Below the pieces are notes generated by a model. The model saw nothing but the letters and a program-made list of their open reading frames with translations. It was not told where the DNA came from and ran no database searches. Position numbers and translations under genes: made by a program. Positions 36,089-44,365 of a DNA stretch of 64,000 nucleotides are shown here, in pieces. Positions within the stretch are counted from its first letter, which is position 1, and each line of letters starts with the position of its first letter. This DNA is from Sediminibacillus terrae. Lineage in GTDB: Bacteria; Bacillota; Bacilli; Bacillales; Amphibacillaceae. Location of the stretch: contig NZ_VZDQ01000011.1 in assembly GCF_009602435.1 (NCBI RefSeq), positions 186,001 to 250,000 of the forward strand, written 5' to 3'.

Positions 36089-37030
36089 CTAAATTTTCAT
36101 ATTGGAAAGCTTGAGATTGATGAAGGTAAATACCAGGATAATCATGAACATAATATAGGTGGCTGCTGAAGCGATGCCAAATTCAAATCCAGTGAACCCT
36201 CGTTCATAAATAAAGGCGCCCATTGTTTGGATGGAACGGGCGGGACTGCCGTTAGGACCGCCAAGTACATAGACTTCATTGAAACGCTGCAAGGCTCCGA
36301 TCCAACCTGTAATCAATAAGAAGGCGAAAGTTCCGCCCATGTTCGGAACGGTGATAAACAACCATTGCTGAAACCCGCTTGCACCGTCAATCCGGGCTGC
36401 TTCATACATCTCAGGCGAGATAGCCTGCAGATTGGCAAGGCAGATGATAATGACGAAGCCGATCCAATGCCAAACCGCAAGTAAGATAACAGCCCATTTC
36501 GATGTAGAAGGATCTGAGAGCCAGCCAGGTGTCGGCAGCCCGATGACATCAAGTAAGTAATTGACAATCCCCATTTCGGGATGGAGTACAAAAGCAAATA
36601 TCATGGCCGCAGCTACAATGGAAGTGACATTAGGCAGAAAGTAAATGACTTTGAAGAAATTTTTTCCCTTAGGCGTTGAATTTATCAAAGAAGCAAAGAT
36701 AAAGCCGAGCGGTATTGTGATGGCGATTTGAAAAATACCGATAAAAAACGTGTTTCCCACAGCGTTCCAAAACGGGCCAGATGTCAAAACCGTTTTAAAG
36801 TTGTTCAAACCAGTAAAATGTTCTATCGTTCCGTTTGACTGGTAAAAACTTAACCGTAAAGATTCGAAGATAGGATAAATCATAAACAACAAGATACCCA
36901 AGAAACTGGGAATCAGAAAAACATACCATGTTAACGGAGAGGACGTTTTTTTCGTCGATTTGACAGGAAGACGTCCGTTTTGAGCCGTACCCGCCGGAAA
37001 CTGGTTCTCGATTTCCGCCTTGTCTTTCAT
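36089..37030 (-). CDS. Sugar ABC transporter permease (MalF type)
   Basis: The 313-residue protein has six membrane segments, the EAA loop (MYEAARIDGASGFQQWLFITVPNMG) and the conserved start WYVFLIPSFLGILLFMIYPIFESLRLSFY. It is the first gene of the importer operon, behind AAAGGAGAATACGAG. The cre box at 37100-37113 lies about 70 bases upstream of its start. Confidence 0.9.
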   Translation of the reverse strand: MKDKAEIENQFPAGTAQNGRLPVKSTKKTSSPLTWYVFLIPSFLGILLFMIYPIFESLRLSFYQSNGTIEHFTGLNNFKTVLTSGPFWNAVGNTFFIGIFQIAITIPLGFIFASLINSTPKGKNFFKVIYFLPNVTSIVAAAMIFAFVLHPEMGIVNYLLDVIGLPTPGWLSDPSTSKWAVILLAVWHWIGFVIIICLANLQAISPEMYEAARIDGASGFQQWLFITVPNMGGTFAFLLITGWIGALQRFNEVYVLGGPNGSPARSIQTMGAFIYERGFTGFEFGIASAATYIMFMIILVFTFINLKLSNMKI

Positions 37031-37099
37031 TCTCGTATTCTCCTTTCCTGAAGATTTCCTTCATAGAATGCAGGGACTCGGAAAACCTGACAGCAGCTA

Positions 37100-37113
37100 T
37101 GTTAGCGTTTACA
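37100..37113 (-). promoter_or_regulatory. cre box (CcpA site) upstream of the sugar importer operon
   Basis: The minus strand reads TGTAAACGCTAACA, a full match to the catabolite-responsive element consensus TGWAANCGNTNWCA. It lies about 70 bases upstream of the first permease gene. Carbon catabolite repression of the uptake operon is therefore likely. Confidence 0.75.
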
Positions 37114-37283
37114 TTAAATCGAAAACTAGCTTTCTGTTTGTCCTAGTATATTGGCTGTTATGTCGGTTTATGCCAATTGATAGACCTATGGAGTTAAAAG
37201 AATCTCAACAAACTTAGAAAAAATATAAAAATAATGGATGGAATTTTAGAAGGACTATATAGGATTTTATGGATAAAAGGAGA

Positions 37284-38057
37284 TTACGATGGATGAGCAA
37301 ATACTTCTGAGAGATGTTCCCGCACACTGACTAATTCACGGGACAGGTCGGACCAATTGCATTCAACAGCCATGCTGCCGTTAAAATCAGCGGCCGCCAA
37401 GCATTTCATAAATTTATGGTAGGGATAGCTGCCGGTGCCCGGCGGCTTCCGGCCTGTGTCGGCGACATGAATATGCTTTACATACTCTTTTGCAGAGATG
37501 ATATTTTCCAATGGCTCGTTCTCAACCTCCATGTGATAAAAATCGGCCAGAACCTGAATCGACCGACGGTTGATCGATTTGGCCAATCGGACTGCTTCCG
37601 GAATGCTGTTGATGATATTGCTTTCCCTTCGATTCAATGGTTCAATAACAATAGTCAAACCAAGCGGTTCCGCAAAATCTGCTGCTAAATCAAGAAAACG
37701 GCCGATTTGCTCTTCCCCTTTTTGTCGGGAAAAACCTTCCGGAACGGAACGGGCACCGCCGCTTCCAAAGACAATTTTCCCGGCCCCGATCCTCTTGATA
37801 CGCGGCATTGCTCTTGCTAAGTAACTGGTCACAGCTGCCTCATCTACTTCATTGCCGACGATTTTCAACGTTCCTGGTAAAAAGATGTTACAGGACGATA
37901 CTGGCAGCCCGATGTCTTGGCAGGATCGAGCCTGTTGATCAACTATGTCCGTTTCTTCATCCACCAGGGAAGCGACGCTGCATTCTAAAAAATCAAAACC
38001 TGCTTCTTTCACCAACTTGGCGTTCGCGATATCGGTACAGCAACCGAAATCCAACAT
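37284..38057 (-). CDS. Xylose-isomerase-like TIM-barrel sugar isomerase/epimerase
   Basis: The 257-residue protein has the metal-ligand pattern of this fold: Glu in VIEPLNR, Asp in VLADFYHM, His in KHIHVAD and Glu in AVECNW. It is similar to D-psicose/tagatose epimerases and inosose-type enzymes. It is the last gene of the minus-strand set running from 41.2 kb. Its start overlaps the preceding stop by one base (TAATG), so the two TIM-barrel genes are coupled and may form a complex or act in sequence. Confidence 0.83.
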   Translation of the reverse strand: MLDFGCCTDIANAKLVKEAGFDFLECSVASLVDEETDIVDQQARSCQDIGLPVSSCNIFLPGTLKIVGNEVDEAAVTSYLARAMPRIKRIGAGKIVFGSGGARSVPEGFSRQKGEEQIGRFLDLAADFAEPLGLTIVIEPLNRRESNIINSIPEAVRLAKSINRRSIQVLADFYHMEVENEPLENIISAKEYVKHIHVADTGRKPPGTGSYPYHKFMKCLAAADFNGSMAVECNWSDLSRELVSVREHLSEVFAHPS

Positions 38058-38932
38058 TAATCACCTGCTTTTCCTTTTATTTCAGTCAATAATTGTTTTA
38101 TCCAGTTGATATTGTGTGAGAGTGCATCTTTCGTCGGAAACGCCCCGCTAAAATCTTCAAAACCGACATACCCATCATATCCTACAGCCTGCAAATCGGT
38201 TAATACCTGCTTCCAATCGACCACGCCATGCTCCAGCTGTGCCCATTGTACTTCCCACCCTATGCTTCCATCCGGGTATTGCTGTCCGATCTGCCAGCAT
38301 GCATTTTTAACATGAACATGTGCGAGATAATCTCCCAGCAATTCCAATCCCATGCGATAATTTTCAAAGCCCTCATGCACCATATTGCCAGGGTCATATA
38401 ACACGCCGATATGGCTGGGGTCGAAATGACAAACCAGCTGATAAGCAAGGCTTGCGCTAGGCGTGATTGTCTGATGATGCGTTTCCACCAATCCCTTCAC
38501 CTTGTACTGCTTGCACATTCCTTCCACTTCTTTCACGTATTGTACCGCCTTTTTAAATAATTCCTGGTACGTTTCCGTCCTGTCATACCGGGGAACGCCA
38601 ATCCTTATGGTGGAGGCTCCCAGTTTTTGAGCCGTCTGCAAAACCTTCTCCGTCGCTTGCAAGTCATCCACATCAAGGTAAGGAGTGACGCTGACCACTT
38701 CAATCCTTTTTTCATCCGTTGACTTACGCAAACTTGCAAGTTCTTCATCGGTAGTGTTTGGCTGCAAGGTACATTTGTTAAAACGCCAATAGCTCGGCTG
38801 TTCCTGCTTAAATTCTTCCGGGGTTTCCTTATACCGCCACTCTACTCCGTCATAACCTGTTTCCACCAGATGCTCTATTAATTGCTTCGGCGTAAGATCA
38901 GGTGTCATCACTGTAAATACGGAAAATCGCAT
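38057..38932 (-). CDS. Xylose-isomerase-like TIM-barrel sugar isomerase/epimerase
   Basis: The 291-residue protein has metal-ligand motifs LVETHHQ, VLYDPGNM, AHVHVKN and VGFEDFSG. The ATG at 38932 lies behind GGGGGAGGACAGGAA; the open frame extends eight codons further. The second of three such proteins in the region. Substrate unknown; in oxidative glycoside pathways this fold can epimerise or catalyse elimination of 3-keto sugars. Confidence 0.83.
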   Translation of the reverse strand: MRFSVFTVMTPDLTPKQLIEHLVETGYDGVEWRYKETPEEFKQEQPSYWRFNKCTLQPNTTDEELASLRKSTDEKRIEVVSVTPYLDVDDLQATEKVLQTAQKLGASTIRIGVPRYDRTETYQELFKKAVQYVKEVEGMCKQYKVKGLVETHHQTITPSASLAYQLVCHFDPSHIGVLYDPGNMVHEGFENYRMGLELLGDYLAHVHVKNACWQIGQQYPDGSIGWEVQWAQLEHGVVDWKQVLTDLQAVGYDGYVGFEDFSGAFPTKDALSHNINWIKQLLTEIKGKAGD

Positions 38933-38984
38933 TTCCTGTCCTCCCCCTTTTGACAAAATTTGTTTCCCATACTCCGATTCCTAT

Positions 38985-40145
38985 TTAATACGTTCCCTCT
39001 ACATCAAGCCTGACATCGCCATTTGTACGCTTTTTCTCAGAAGTCGCAATTTTTTCCTTCAAAATCTTGTAATATGCCTCTTCATCTAAAGGAAGGTTCA
39101 CCCAGTCATCTTGCCATGCAGACATTTGCATGGCATTTGATAGCGTAAGCCCTTTGATTCCTTCCCTACCAGGAGCCAAAAGGGGCTCTCCTTTTAAGAT
39201 GGCATTAATAAAGTTTTGGGTGATACCTCGGTGTGCAGTTTCCTCCCCCGTTACTGGAATCTCGACTTCCCAGCACTCCGGTGATCCAAAACCGCCCTTA
39301 TAAGTCCGGTTGAATTCGGGCTCAGGAACCCGCAGCCTCCAAAACTGGAGCCGGCCGTCTTCCACGACCAGTTTGCCTCGCTCTCCAGCAATTTCAAGCC
39401 TGTTCGTACCAGGCGCTTCTCCTGTTGTTGTGATAAAAACACCGGTCGCTCCATTGTCATACTCAGCAAAAGCGGTCACTTCATCTTCCACTTCGATATC
39501 CCGATGTTTCCCGAAATAACAAAAAGCACGTACTCTTTCTGGCATCATGCCGGTCATCCATTGCCACAAATCGAGCTGATGGGGACACTGATTGATCAGC
39601 ACACCTCCACCTTCCCCCGCCCATGTTGCCCGCCAGCCACCGGAATCATAGTAGCTCTGTGAACGATACCAATTGGTGATAATCCAATTTATCCGGCGGA
39701 CTTCACCTAATTCTCCAGATTGAATCAAATCACGCAGCTTTTGGTAAACCGGATTGGTCCGTTGATTGAACATCATGGAAAATACCTTTCCACTTTCTTC
39801 AGCAGCCCTATTCATCTCTCGGACTTGACTGGTATACACACCTGCCGGTTTTTCACACAGCACGTGGAGATCTTGTTGAAAGGCTCTTATTGCCAGCCGG
39901 GAATGCTGATAATGCGGCGTGGCTATCATAACTGCATCAACCAAACCAGAAGTGAAAAAGCCGTCTTCATCCGTAAATACCGGAATTTTCGGCTCTAGAT
40001 GATTTTCCAGCCATCGGGCACGCTCCCCGTCCGTATCCAGTACAGCTGTTAATACTGCACCTTTCACAGCGTTTTCCTGTAAATATTTCGCATGAGCGTA
40101 ACCCATGTTCCCCACGCCAATAATACCGATGCGCACTTGCTCCAT
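38985..40145 (-). CDS. Gfo/Idh/MocA-family oxidoreductase
   Basis: The 386-residue protein begins RIGIIGVGNMGYAHAKYL (NAD-binding), has the catalytic-strand motif CEKPAGVYTSQVREM and the substrate-site motif GGGVLINQCPHQLDLWQWM, with the catalytic His in the expected place. A C-terminal beta-sheet domain contains GTNRLEIAGERGKLVVEDGRL. The ATG at 40145 is favoured over GTG at 40151 because AAAGGATGAG has better spacing. Probably oxidises a sugar or glycoside hydroxyl in the locus. Confidence 0.87.
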   Translation of the reverse strand: MEQVRIGIIGVGNMGYAHAKYLQENAVKGAVLTAVLDTDGERARWLENHLEPKIPVFTDEDGFFTSGLVDAVMIATPHYQHSRLAIRAFQQDLHVLCEKPAGVYTSQVREMNRAAEESGKVFSMMFNQRTNPVYQKLRDLIQSGELGEVRRINWIITNWYRSQSYYDSGGWRATWAGEGGGVLINQCPHQLDLWQWMTGMMPERVRAFCYFGKHRDIEVEDEVTAFAEYDNGATGVFITTTGEAPGTNRLEIAGERGKLVVEDGRLQFWRLRVPEPEFNRTYKGGFGSPECWEVEIPVTGEETAHRGITQNFINAILKGEPLLAPGREGIKGLTLSNAMQMSAWQDDWVNLPLDEEAYYKILKEKIATSEKKRTNGDVRLDVEGTY

Positions 40146-40202
40146 CCGCACTCATCCTTTCTTTGATCATTATGCTTGCAACCGGGGTTTTTATTGGGAA
40201 AA

Positions 40203-41231
40203 TTATTGTGTTAAATCTACTGGTAGACCGGTTGAATTAGATTGATAGATTGCCAATACTATTTTCAAAGCATAACGGCCGTCCTCTAACGATATGAATG
40301 GCTCCCGATCCTCCCGGACAGCTTGTACGAAATCCCTTACACAATGGGTGTGGCCGGTTCCATAAACACTGGCAGGATTCTCTTTTTGCAATGCAAGCAC
40401 CTCATTTTCTTCCTGCTGAAAATCCCTGCCGAATCTCCACTTTTCTATACGGTTCGCAGCATTCCCTCCGATACATACCATTCCATTCTGTCCAAACAGA
40501 TTCAAACCTGCACCTAAATCAGAAGGAAAAATCGTCGTAGTCCCATCCACGATCGCCAATGCACCGCTTTCAAATTCAAGCATGGCAACACCAAGGTCTT
40601 CCATTTCCAACCGATGCTGTCTAGTTGCAGTCCTGCCTGTAATCCGCTTGACTGGTCCCATCAGCCAGACGAGTAAGTCGATGGTATGGATCGCCTGGTT
40701 CATCAGTACACCGTCAGCCATGGCAGTCGTCCCACGCCAAGCGTCTTGGTCATAGTAATCCTGTTCCCTCCGCCAGCGGATATAGGCAGTGCCATAAGTC
40801 AGTCTGCCGAAACGCCCTTCCTGCAGAGCGCGCCGGGTAGTCAGTATCGCTTCATTGAATCGATTTTGTTGAACTACCGTCACTTTCACACGTTGCCGAC
40901 GGGCAGTCTCGATGACTCGATCGGCTTCATCCAAAGAAAGGGCAAGCGGTTTTTCTATCATGACATGTTTTCCCGCTTCGATCGATTTGACAGCCATTTC
41001 GGCATGAAGACCATGCGGGGTGCAAATATTGATCACATCGATCGCCGGGTCACCTAACATTTCTTCAAAATCTGTAAAAACAGCTTTGATAGGATAACGA
41101 TCGGCATATTGCCGAATTCTCTGTTCTCCCGTATCACACAAAGCATATAAATTAGCATCTGCGGCTGCCGCAATCGCTTCTGTATGCACTCTGGCTACAC
41201 GCCCGCATCCCACAACCCCAAAATTGATCAA
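40203..41231 (-). CDS. Gfo/Idh/MocA-family oxidoreductase
   Basis: The 342-residue protein begins INFGVVGCGRVARVHTEAI and has IEKPLALSLDEADRVIETARR and ADGVLMNQAIHTIDLLVWLMG. The TTG at 41231 is chosen because AAAAGGAGCGATACCAG precedes it; no ATG near the Rossmann start exists, and the longer open frame adds 24 unlikely residues. First gene of the set transcribed toward 37284. It differs clearly from its neighbour at 38985, so the two probably act on different intermediates. Confidence 0.85.
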   Translation of the reverse strand: MINFGVVGCGRVARVHTEAIAAAADANLYALCDTGEQRIRQYADRYPIKAVFTDFEEMLGDPAIDVINICTPHGLHAEMAVKSIEAGKHVMIEKPLALSLDEADRVIETARRQRVKVTVVQQNRFNEAILTTRRALQEGRFGRLTYGTAYIRWRREQDYYDQDAWRGTTAMADGVLMNQAIHTIDLLVWLMGPVKRITGRTATRQHRLEMEDLGVAMLEFESGALAIVDGTTTIFPSDLGAGLNLFGQNGMVCIGGNAANRIEKWRFGRDFQQEENEVLALQKENPASVYGTGHTHCVRDFVQAVREDREPFISLEDGRYALKIVLAIYQSNSTGLPVDLTQ

Positions 41232-41613
41232 CTGGTATCGCTCCTTTTTATAAACAGTTCGCTCTTCCTTGCAGAAATATATCAAACAGGTTCTCTGCGA
41301 CATACCTGAAGTACACTACTCCATGTTTTGCTCTTTTATTTGCTCCCTATCCCAAAGCAATATTCATTCAAGAGAGCATGATATCAAAGAAATATGGAAC
41401 CACATACTATCCAGCTTGTGTCCACAGCTATATTGGCGTCGGTTATCTTCTATCCGGGAAGTGTTTTCCTTCTATGGGTTATCCCTATCTTATAAAAAAC
41501 AAATAAATCCGTCTTATTAATCTAAGAACGGATTTCTTAATTTCGGAAGTGATTTGATTGTCGGCTGATTGACTTGTCTCAATCTTATCATCTTTCTCAG
41601 GTACACTCTTTTT
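41232..41613. other. Intergenic region between two minus-strand sugar genes
   Basis: The right part holds the terminator of the 41614 gene; the left part should hold the promoter of the downstream operon, but no clear cre box or -35/-10 pair stands out. I see no real gene. Confidence 0.5.
41490..41538 (-). terminator. Terminator after the 41614 TIM-barrel gene
   Basis: On the minus strand AAATCCGT and ACGGATTT arms, with inner CTTA/TAAG pairing, are followed by ATTTGTTTTTTAT. Confidence 0.7.
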
Positions 41614-42429
41614 TCAGCCTATCGATTTCATAAACGCAGCGTATTGGGGAATGGCCACTTCTGGTTCTTCGATGTCCGGCCACCATACTTTTTCCCACTC
41701 CAAGGTATAATATCCTTCGAACCCTTTTTCCTCAAGTAACCGACAAATATGCTGTAATGGCACATCTCCTTCTCCCATCAAGCAAAGCTGATATCCCTTT
41801 TGGTTGGCCATGTATCCGTAGGAATCCTTCCAATGAGTGTAGCGGATATATCTTCCAAGTGTCTCCCATGTTTTTTCAGGTGCTTCACCTGCTATCCGGT
41901 ATGGATGGTGGATATCCCATAGCACTTTCAGATAAGGGGATCGGGCACGCTGCAGAATTTCCGCTACGTAATTGCACGAAGTCCAATCATCATGCGTTTC
42001 CAGCAGCAAGGTGACTTGGTATTCCTCGGCAATGGCCAGCATTTCTTTAAGGTTATTCTCGACTATATCCAGTGCCTGTTCCCTTGGCGTATCCCCGATG
42101 ATTCCCCCAAACACGCGAATATAAGGTGTATGGAAAAACCGGCATAGCTTTCCATACTCCTTTAACTCCTCGAGGTAATCCCGGCATTGTTCTTCAGATG
42201 TGGTATACAACCTGACAGAACTGGAGAAACAAGGTATTTCCAGACCGGCTTGATCGAATTTTTGTTTGGTTTCCTCCCGTCTAGTCGAAAAAGCTGGCAA
42301 ACGAAAGATATCCATCTCTCCTTGAAATCCCCGGAAATCTATCCCCTGAAAGCCATTTTCAACTGCGTAATCGATCATGGTATCCAAATCCCATCGCGGA
42401 CAGCCGAGTGTGGTAAAAGCAAGTTTCAT
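41614..42429 (-). CDS. Xylose-isomerase-like TIM-barrel sugar isomerase/epimerase
   Basis: The 271-residue protein has the start KLAFTTLGCPRWDLDTMIDYAVENGFQGIDFRG and the metal-ligand motifs LLETHDDW, LWDIHHPY, YTHWKDSYG and TLEWEKVWWPD. Third TIM-barrel protein of the sugar region, on its own transcript ending at a terminator. The aromatic-rich C-terminal loop differs from the other two. Confidence 0.83.
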   Translation of the reverse strand: MKLAFTTLGCPRWDLDTMIDYAVENGFQGIDFRGFQGEMDIFRLPAFSTRREETKQKFDQAGLEIPCFSSSVRLYTTSEEQCRDYLEELKEYGKLCRFFHTPYIRVFGGIIGDTPREQALDIVENNLKEMLAIAEEYQVTLLLETHDDWTSCNYVAEILQRARSPYLKVLWDIHHPYRIAGEAPEKTWETLGRYIRYTHWKDSYGYMANQKGYQLCLMGEGDVPLQHICRLLEEKGFEGYYTLEWEKVWWPDIEEPEVAIPQYAAFMKSIG

Positions 42430-42478
42430 TGCGTTGACCCGCTCCTCTCGATTTTAGTCTGGAAAAAAGCAACAAATT

Positions 42479-42670
42479 TCAACCGTTCCAGTCATTTCTT
42501 TCTTTGCTTTGATGAAAACGGTGATAAAAACTGATTTCAAAAATCAAAAATCCAGTTACCAAAGCAGCAAGGTAAGGAGAAGGAGAATCAATCCAAATAA
42601 ATACAAGGGAAGCGGCCAGAAAAGCAACCACACCAATGAGAATCGATACCTTCCAAAAACCTTTTTCCAT
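42479..42670 (-). CDS. Small two-span membrane protein (63 aa)
   Basis: The ATG lies behind AAAAAAGGTGTGAATCATA. Two hydrophobic segments (VSILIGVVAFLAASLVFIWI and YLAALVTGFLIFEISFY) precede a charged tail. No family recognised. Confidence 0.62.
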   Translation of the reverse strand: MEKGFWKVSILIGVVAFLAASLVFIWIDSPSPYLAALVTGFLIFEISFYHRFHQSKERNDWNG

Positions 42671-42719
42671 TATGATTCACACCTTTTTTGGCATTATAAA
42701 GTAAAAATTCTATAGTATT

Positions 42720-44195
42720 CTATCTATCTCCTGCCTGATGATCGGCATTTACAATAAGTTCCTGATAAAAAGAAACGGCCTGAAGAAAATTATCGATACT
42801 GATATGTTCATTGCTTCCATGCATACGGTTCAAATCTTCCGCAGTTATCAATACCAGCAAAAAGCGATACGTATTCTCCGCGATTTCATCGTAATGCCTG
42901 GCATCTGATCCCGCAAACATTAAATAAGGAGCAATAACCGCCTCCGGATAGACATTCCGGGCAGCCTGCTGGATCGACTTGAAGTGCCAGCTGTCAATCG
43001 AAGAGACGGAAGAAGCTTCGTTACCAGTGACGCTCACCTGGACAAGCTCATCGTTTATGGTTTCTTCGATATAAGACTGTACATCTTCTAGAGATTCACC
43101 CGGCATGACACGTAGATTAATGATCGCCTTTGCTTTTTCCGGAAGGGCATTGTACTGCTCACCCGCCTGGAAAATGGTCGGTGCAATGGTCGTGCGAAGC
43201 AAGGCGGCGGTAGTCGTTTTTTTCAACAAGATCGATTCAATTACTGGTTCAAATATGGCCTGATTGGCAAATACATATTTCATTGCTCCTTTCATCTCCG
43301 GAGCTGTATAGGCGAAAAGATCTTCGGCAGGGCCCTGCAGGTCAGCCGGGAATTGCGCTTTTTCCAGTTTGGCGATCGCCCGGGATATTCTGCCTATATT
43401 CGTTTGATTTTCCGGTTGAGATGAATGCCCTCCGCTTCCTTCGGCAGAAAGTTCAGCAGTCGCCATTCCTTTTTCCGACAAACCTACGACACCAACCGGT
43501 TTAGCCAATCCAGGTACCATGCCCTCGATGATCGCACCTCCTTCATCGAGAATAAATTCAAACTTGATATTTCTTTGTTTCAATTTTTCCGCAATCGCCT
43601 GTGCCCCTTTTTCACCGCCGACTTCCTCATCAAAACCAAACAAAAGATAAACATCCCGCTTTGGCTGATAGCCTTCGGACAATAACTTTTCTACTGCTTC
43701 AAGAATGCCGATTACCCCGATTTTGTCATCAAGCGTCCCTCTGCCCCAAACCTTCCCATCCACCACTTCACCACTGAACGGGGACTGACCCCAATCTGTT
43801 TCTGTCCCTTCTAAGACGGGAACTACATCATAATGGGCTGTGAGACCGATTGGTAATTTTGTTTCTTCACTGCCTTGCCATCTATAAATCAGTCCATAAT
43901 CGTTGACTTTATCAAGATGGAGTTGTTCATGGACGAGCGGGTAGCTGTCTTCAAGAAAGCCGAGGAAATCATCAAATTCCGCATAACTGAATTGACTATA
44001 ATCCTGGCGGGAAATGGTGGGATAGGTAATCGCCTTGGAAAACCTGGCAACCGCACCCTCTCCAGGCACGTCGATTTTCACCGGTTGTGGTTCAGGCTGT
44101 TTACTGGTCAAGATGAACGTTTTGAAACCTGTTACAATAGTAAATAAAACAAACAAACTTGCTAAACCAAGCAAAACCATTTTCCATTTTTTCAT
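42720..44195 (-). CDS. Membrane-anchored M20-family metallopeptidase
   Basis: The 491-residue protein has an N-terminal membrane anchor (VLLGLASLFVLFTIVTGF), so the catalytic part is probably outside the cell. Zinc-site motifs: TAHYDVVPV (His, catalytic Asp), GRGTLDDKIG, DEEVGGEKG and DEGGAIIEG. The size and motifs fit the carboxypeptidase S / PM20D1-like branch, which cleaves peptides or N-acyl amino acids. It is downstream of dsdA by about 170 bases on the same strand. Confidence 0.85.
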   Translation of the reverse strand: MKKWKMVLLGLASLFVLFTIVTGFKTFILTSKQPEPQPVKIDVPGEGAVARFSKAITYPTISRQDYSQFSYAEFDDFLGFLEDSYPLVHEQLHLDKVNDYGLIYRWQGSEETKLPIGLTAHYDVVPVLEGTETDWGQSPFSGEVVDGKVWGRGTLDDKIGVIGILEAVEKLLSEGYQPKRDVYLLFGFDEEVGGEKGAQAIAEKLKQRNIKFEFILDEGGAIIEGMVPGLAKPVGVVGLSEKGMATAELSAEGSGGHSSQPENQTNIGRISRAIAKLEKAQFPADLQGPAEDLFAYTAPEMKGAMKYVFANQAIFEPVIESILLKKTTTAALLRTTIAPTIFQAGEQYNALPEKAKAIINLRVMPGESLEDVQSYIEETINDELVQVSVTGNEASSVSSIDSWHFKSIQQAARNVYPEAVIAPYLMFAGSDARHYDEIAENTYRFLLVLITAEDLNRMHGSNEHISIDNFLQAVSFYQELIVNADHQAGDR

Positions 44196-44365
44196 CCCCC
44201 AACCCCTTGCTTTATTTCTTTATTATTGTCTATGTTCACATCTTTCCTTTGTTCAGCACTCACACTATAATATGTTTGTTTTTAAGCTGCCATTCCCCCA
44301 TAAACCAAGCTCCTGCAGAACATATGTCCACAGGAGCCCTTTGCAAAACGCTTGTTATTCGAGGG

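Noticed and set aside
41269-41520. An 83-codon plus-strand frame in the sugar region spacer
   Set aside because: Unlikely composition, no ribosome site, and it runs through the terminator of the opposite-strand gene.
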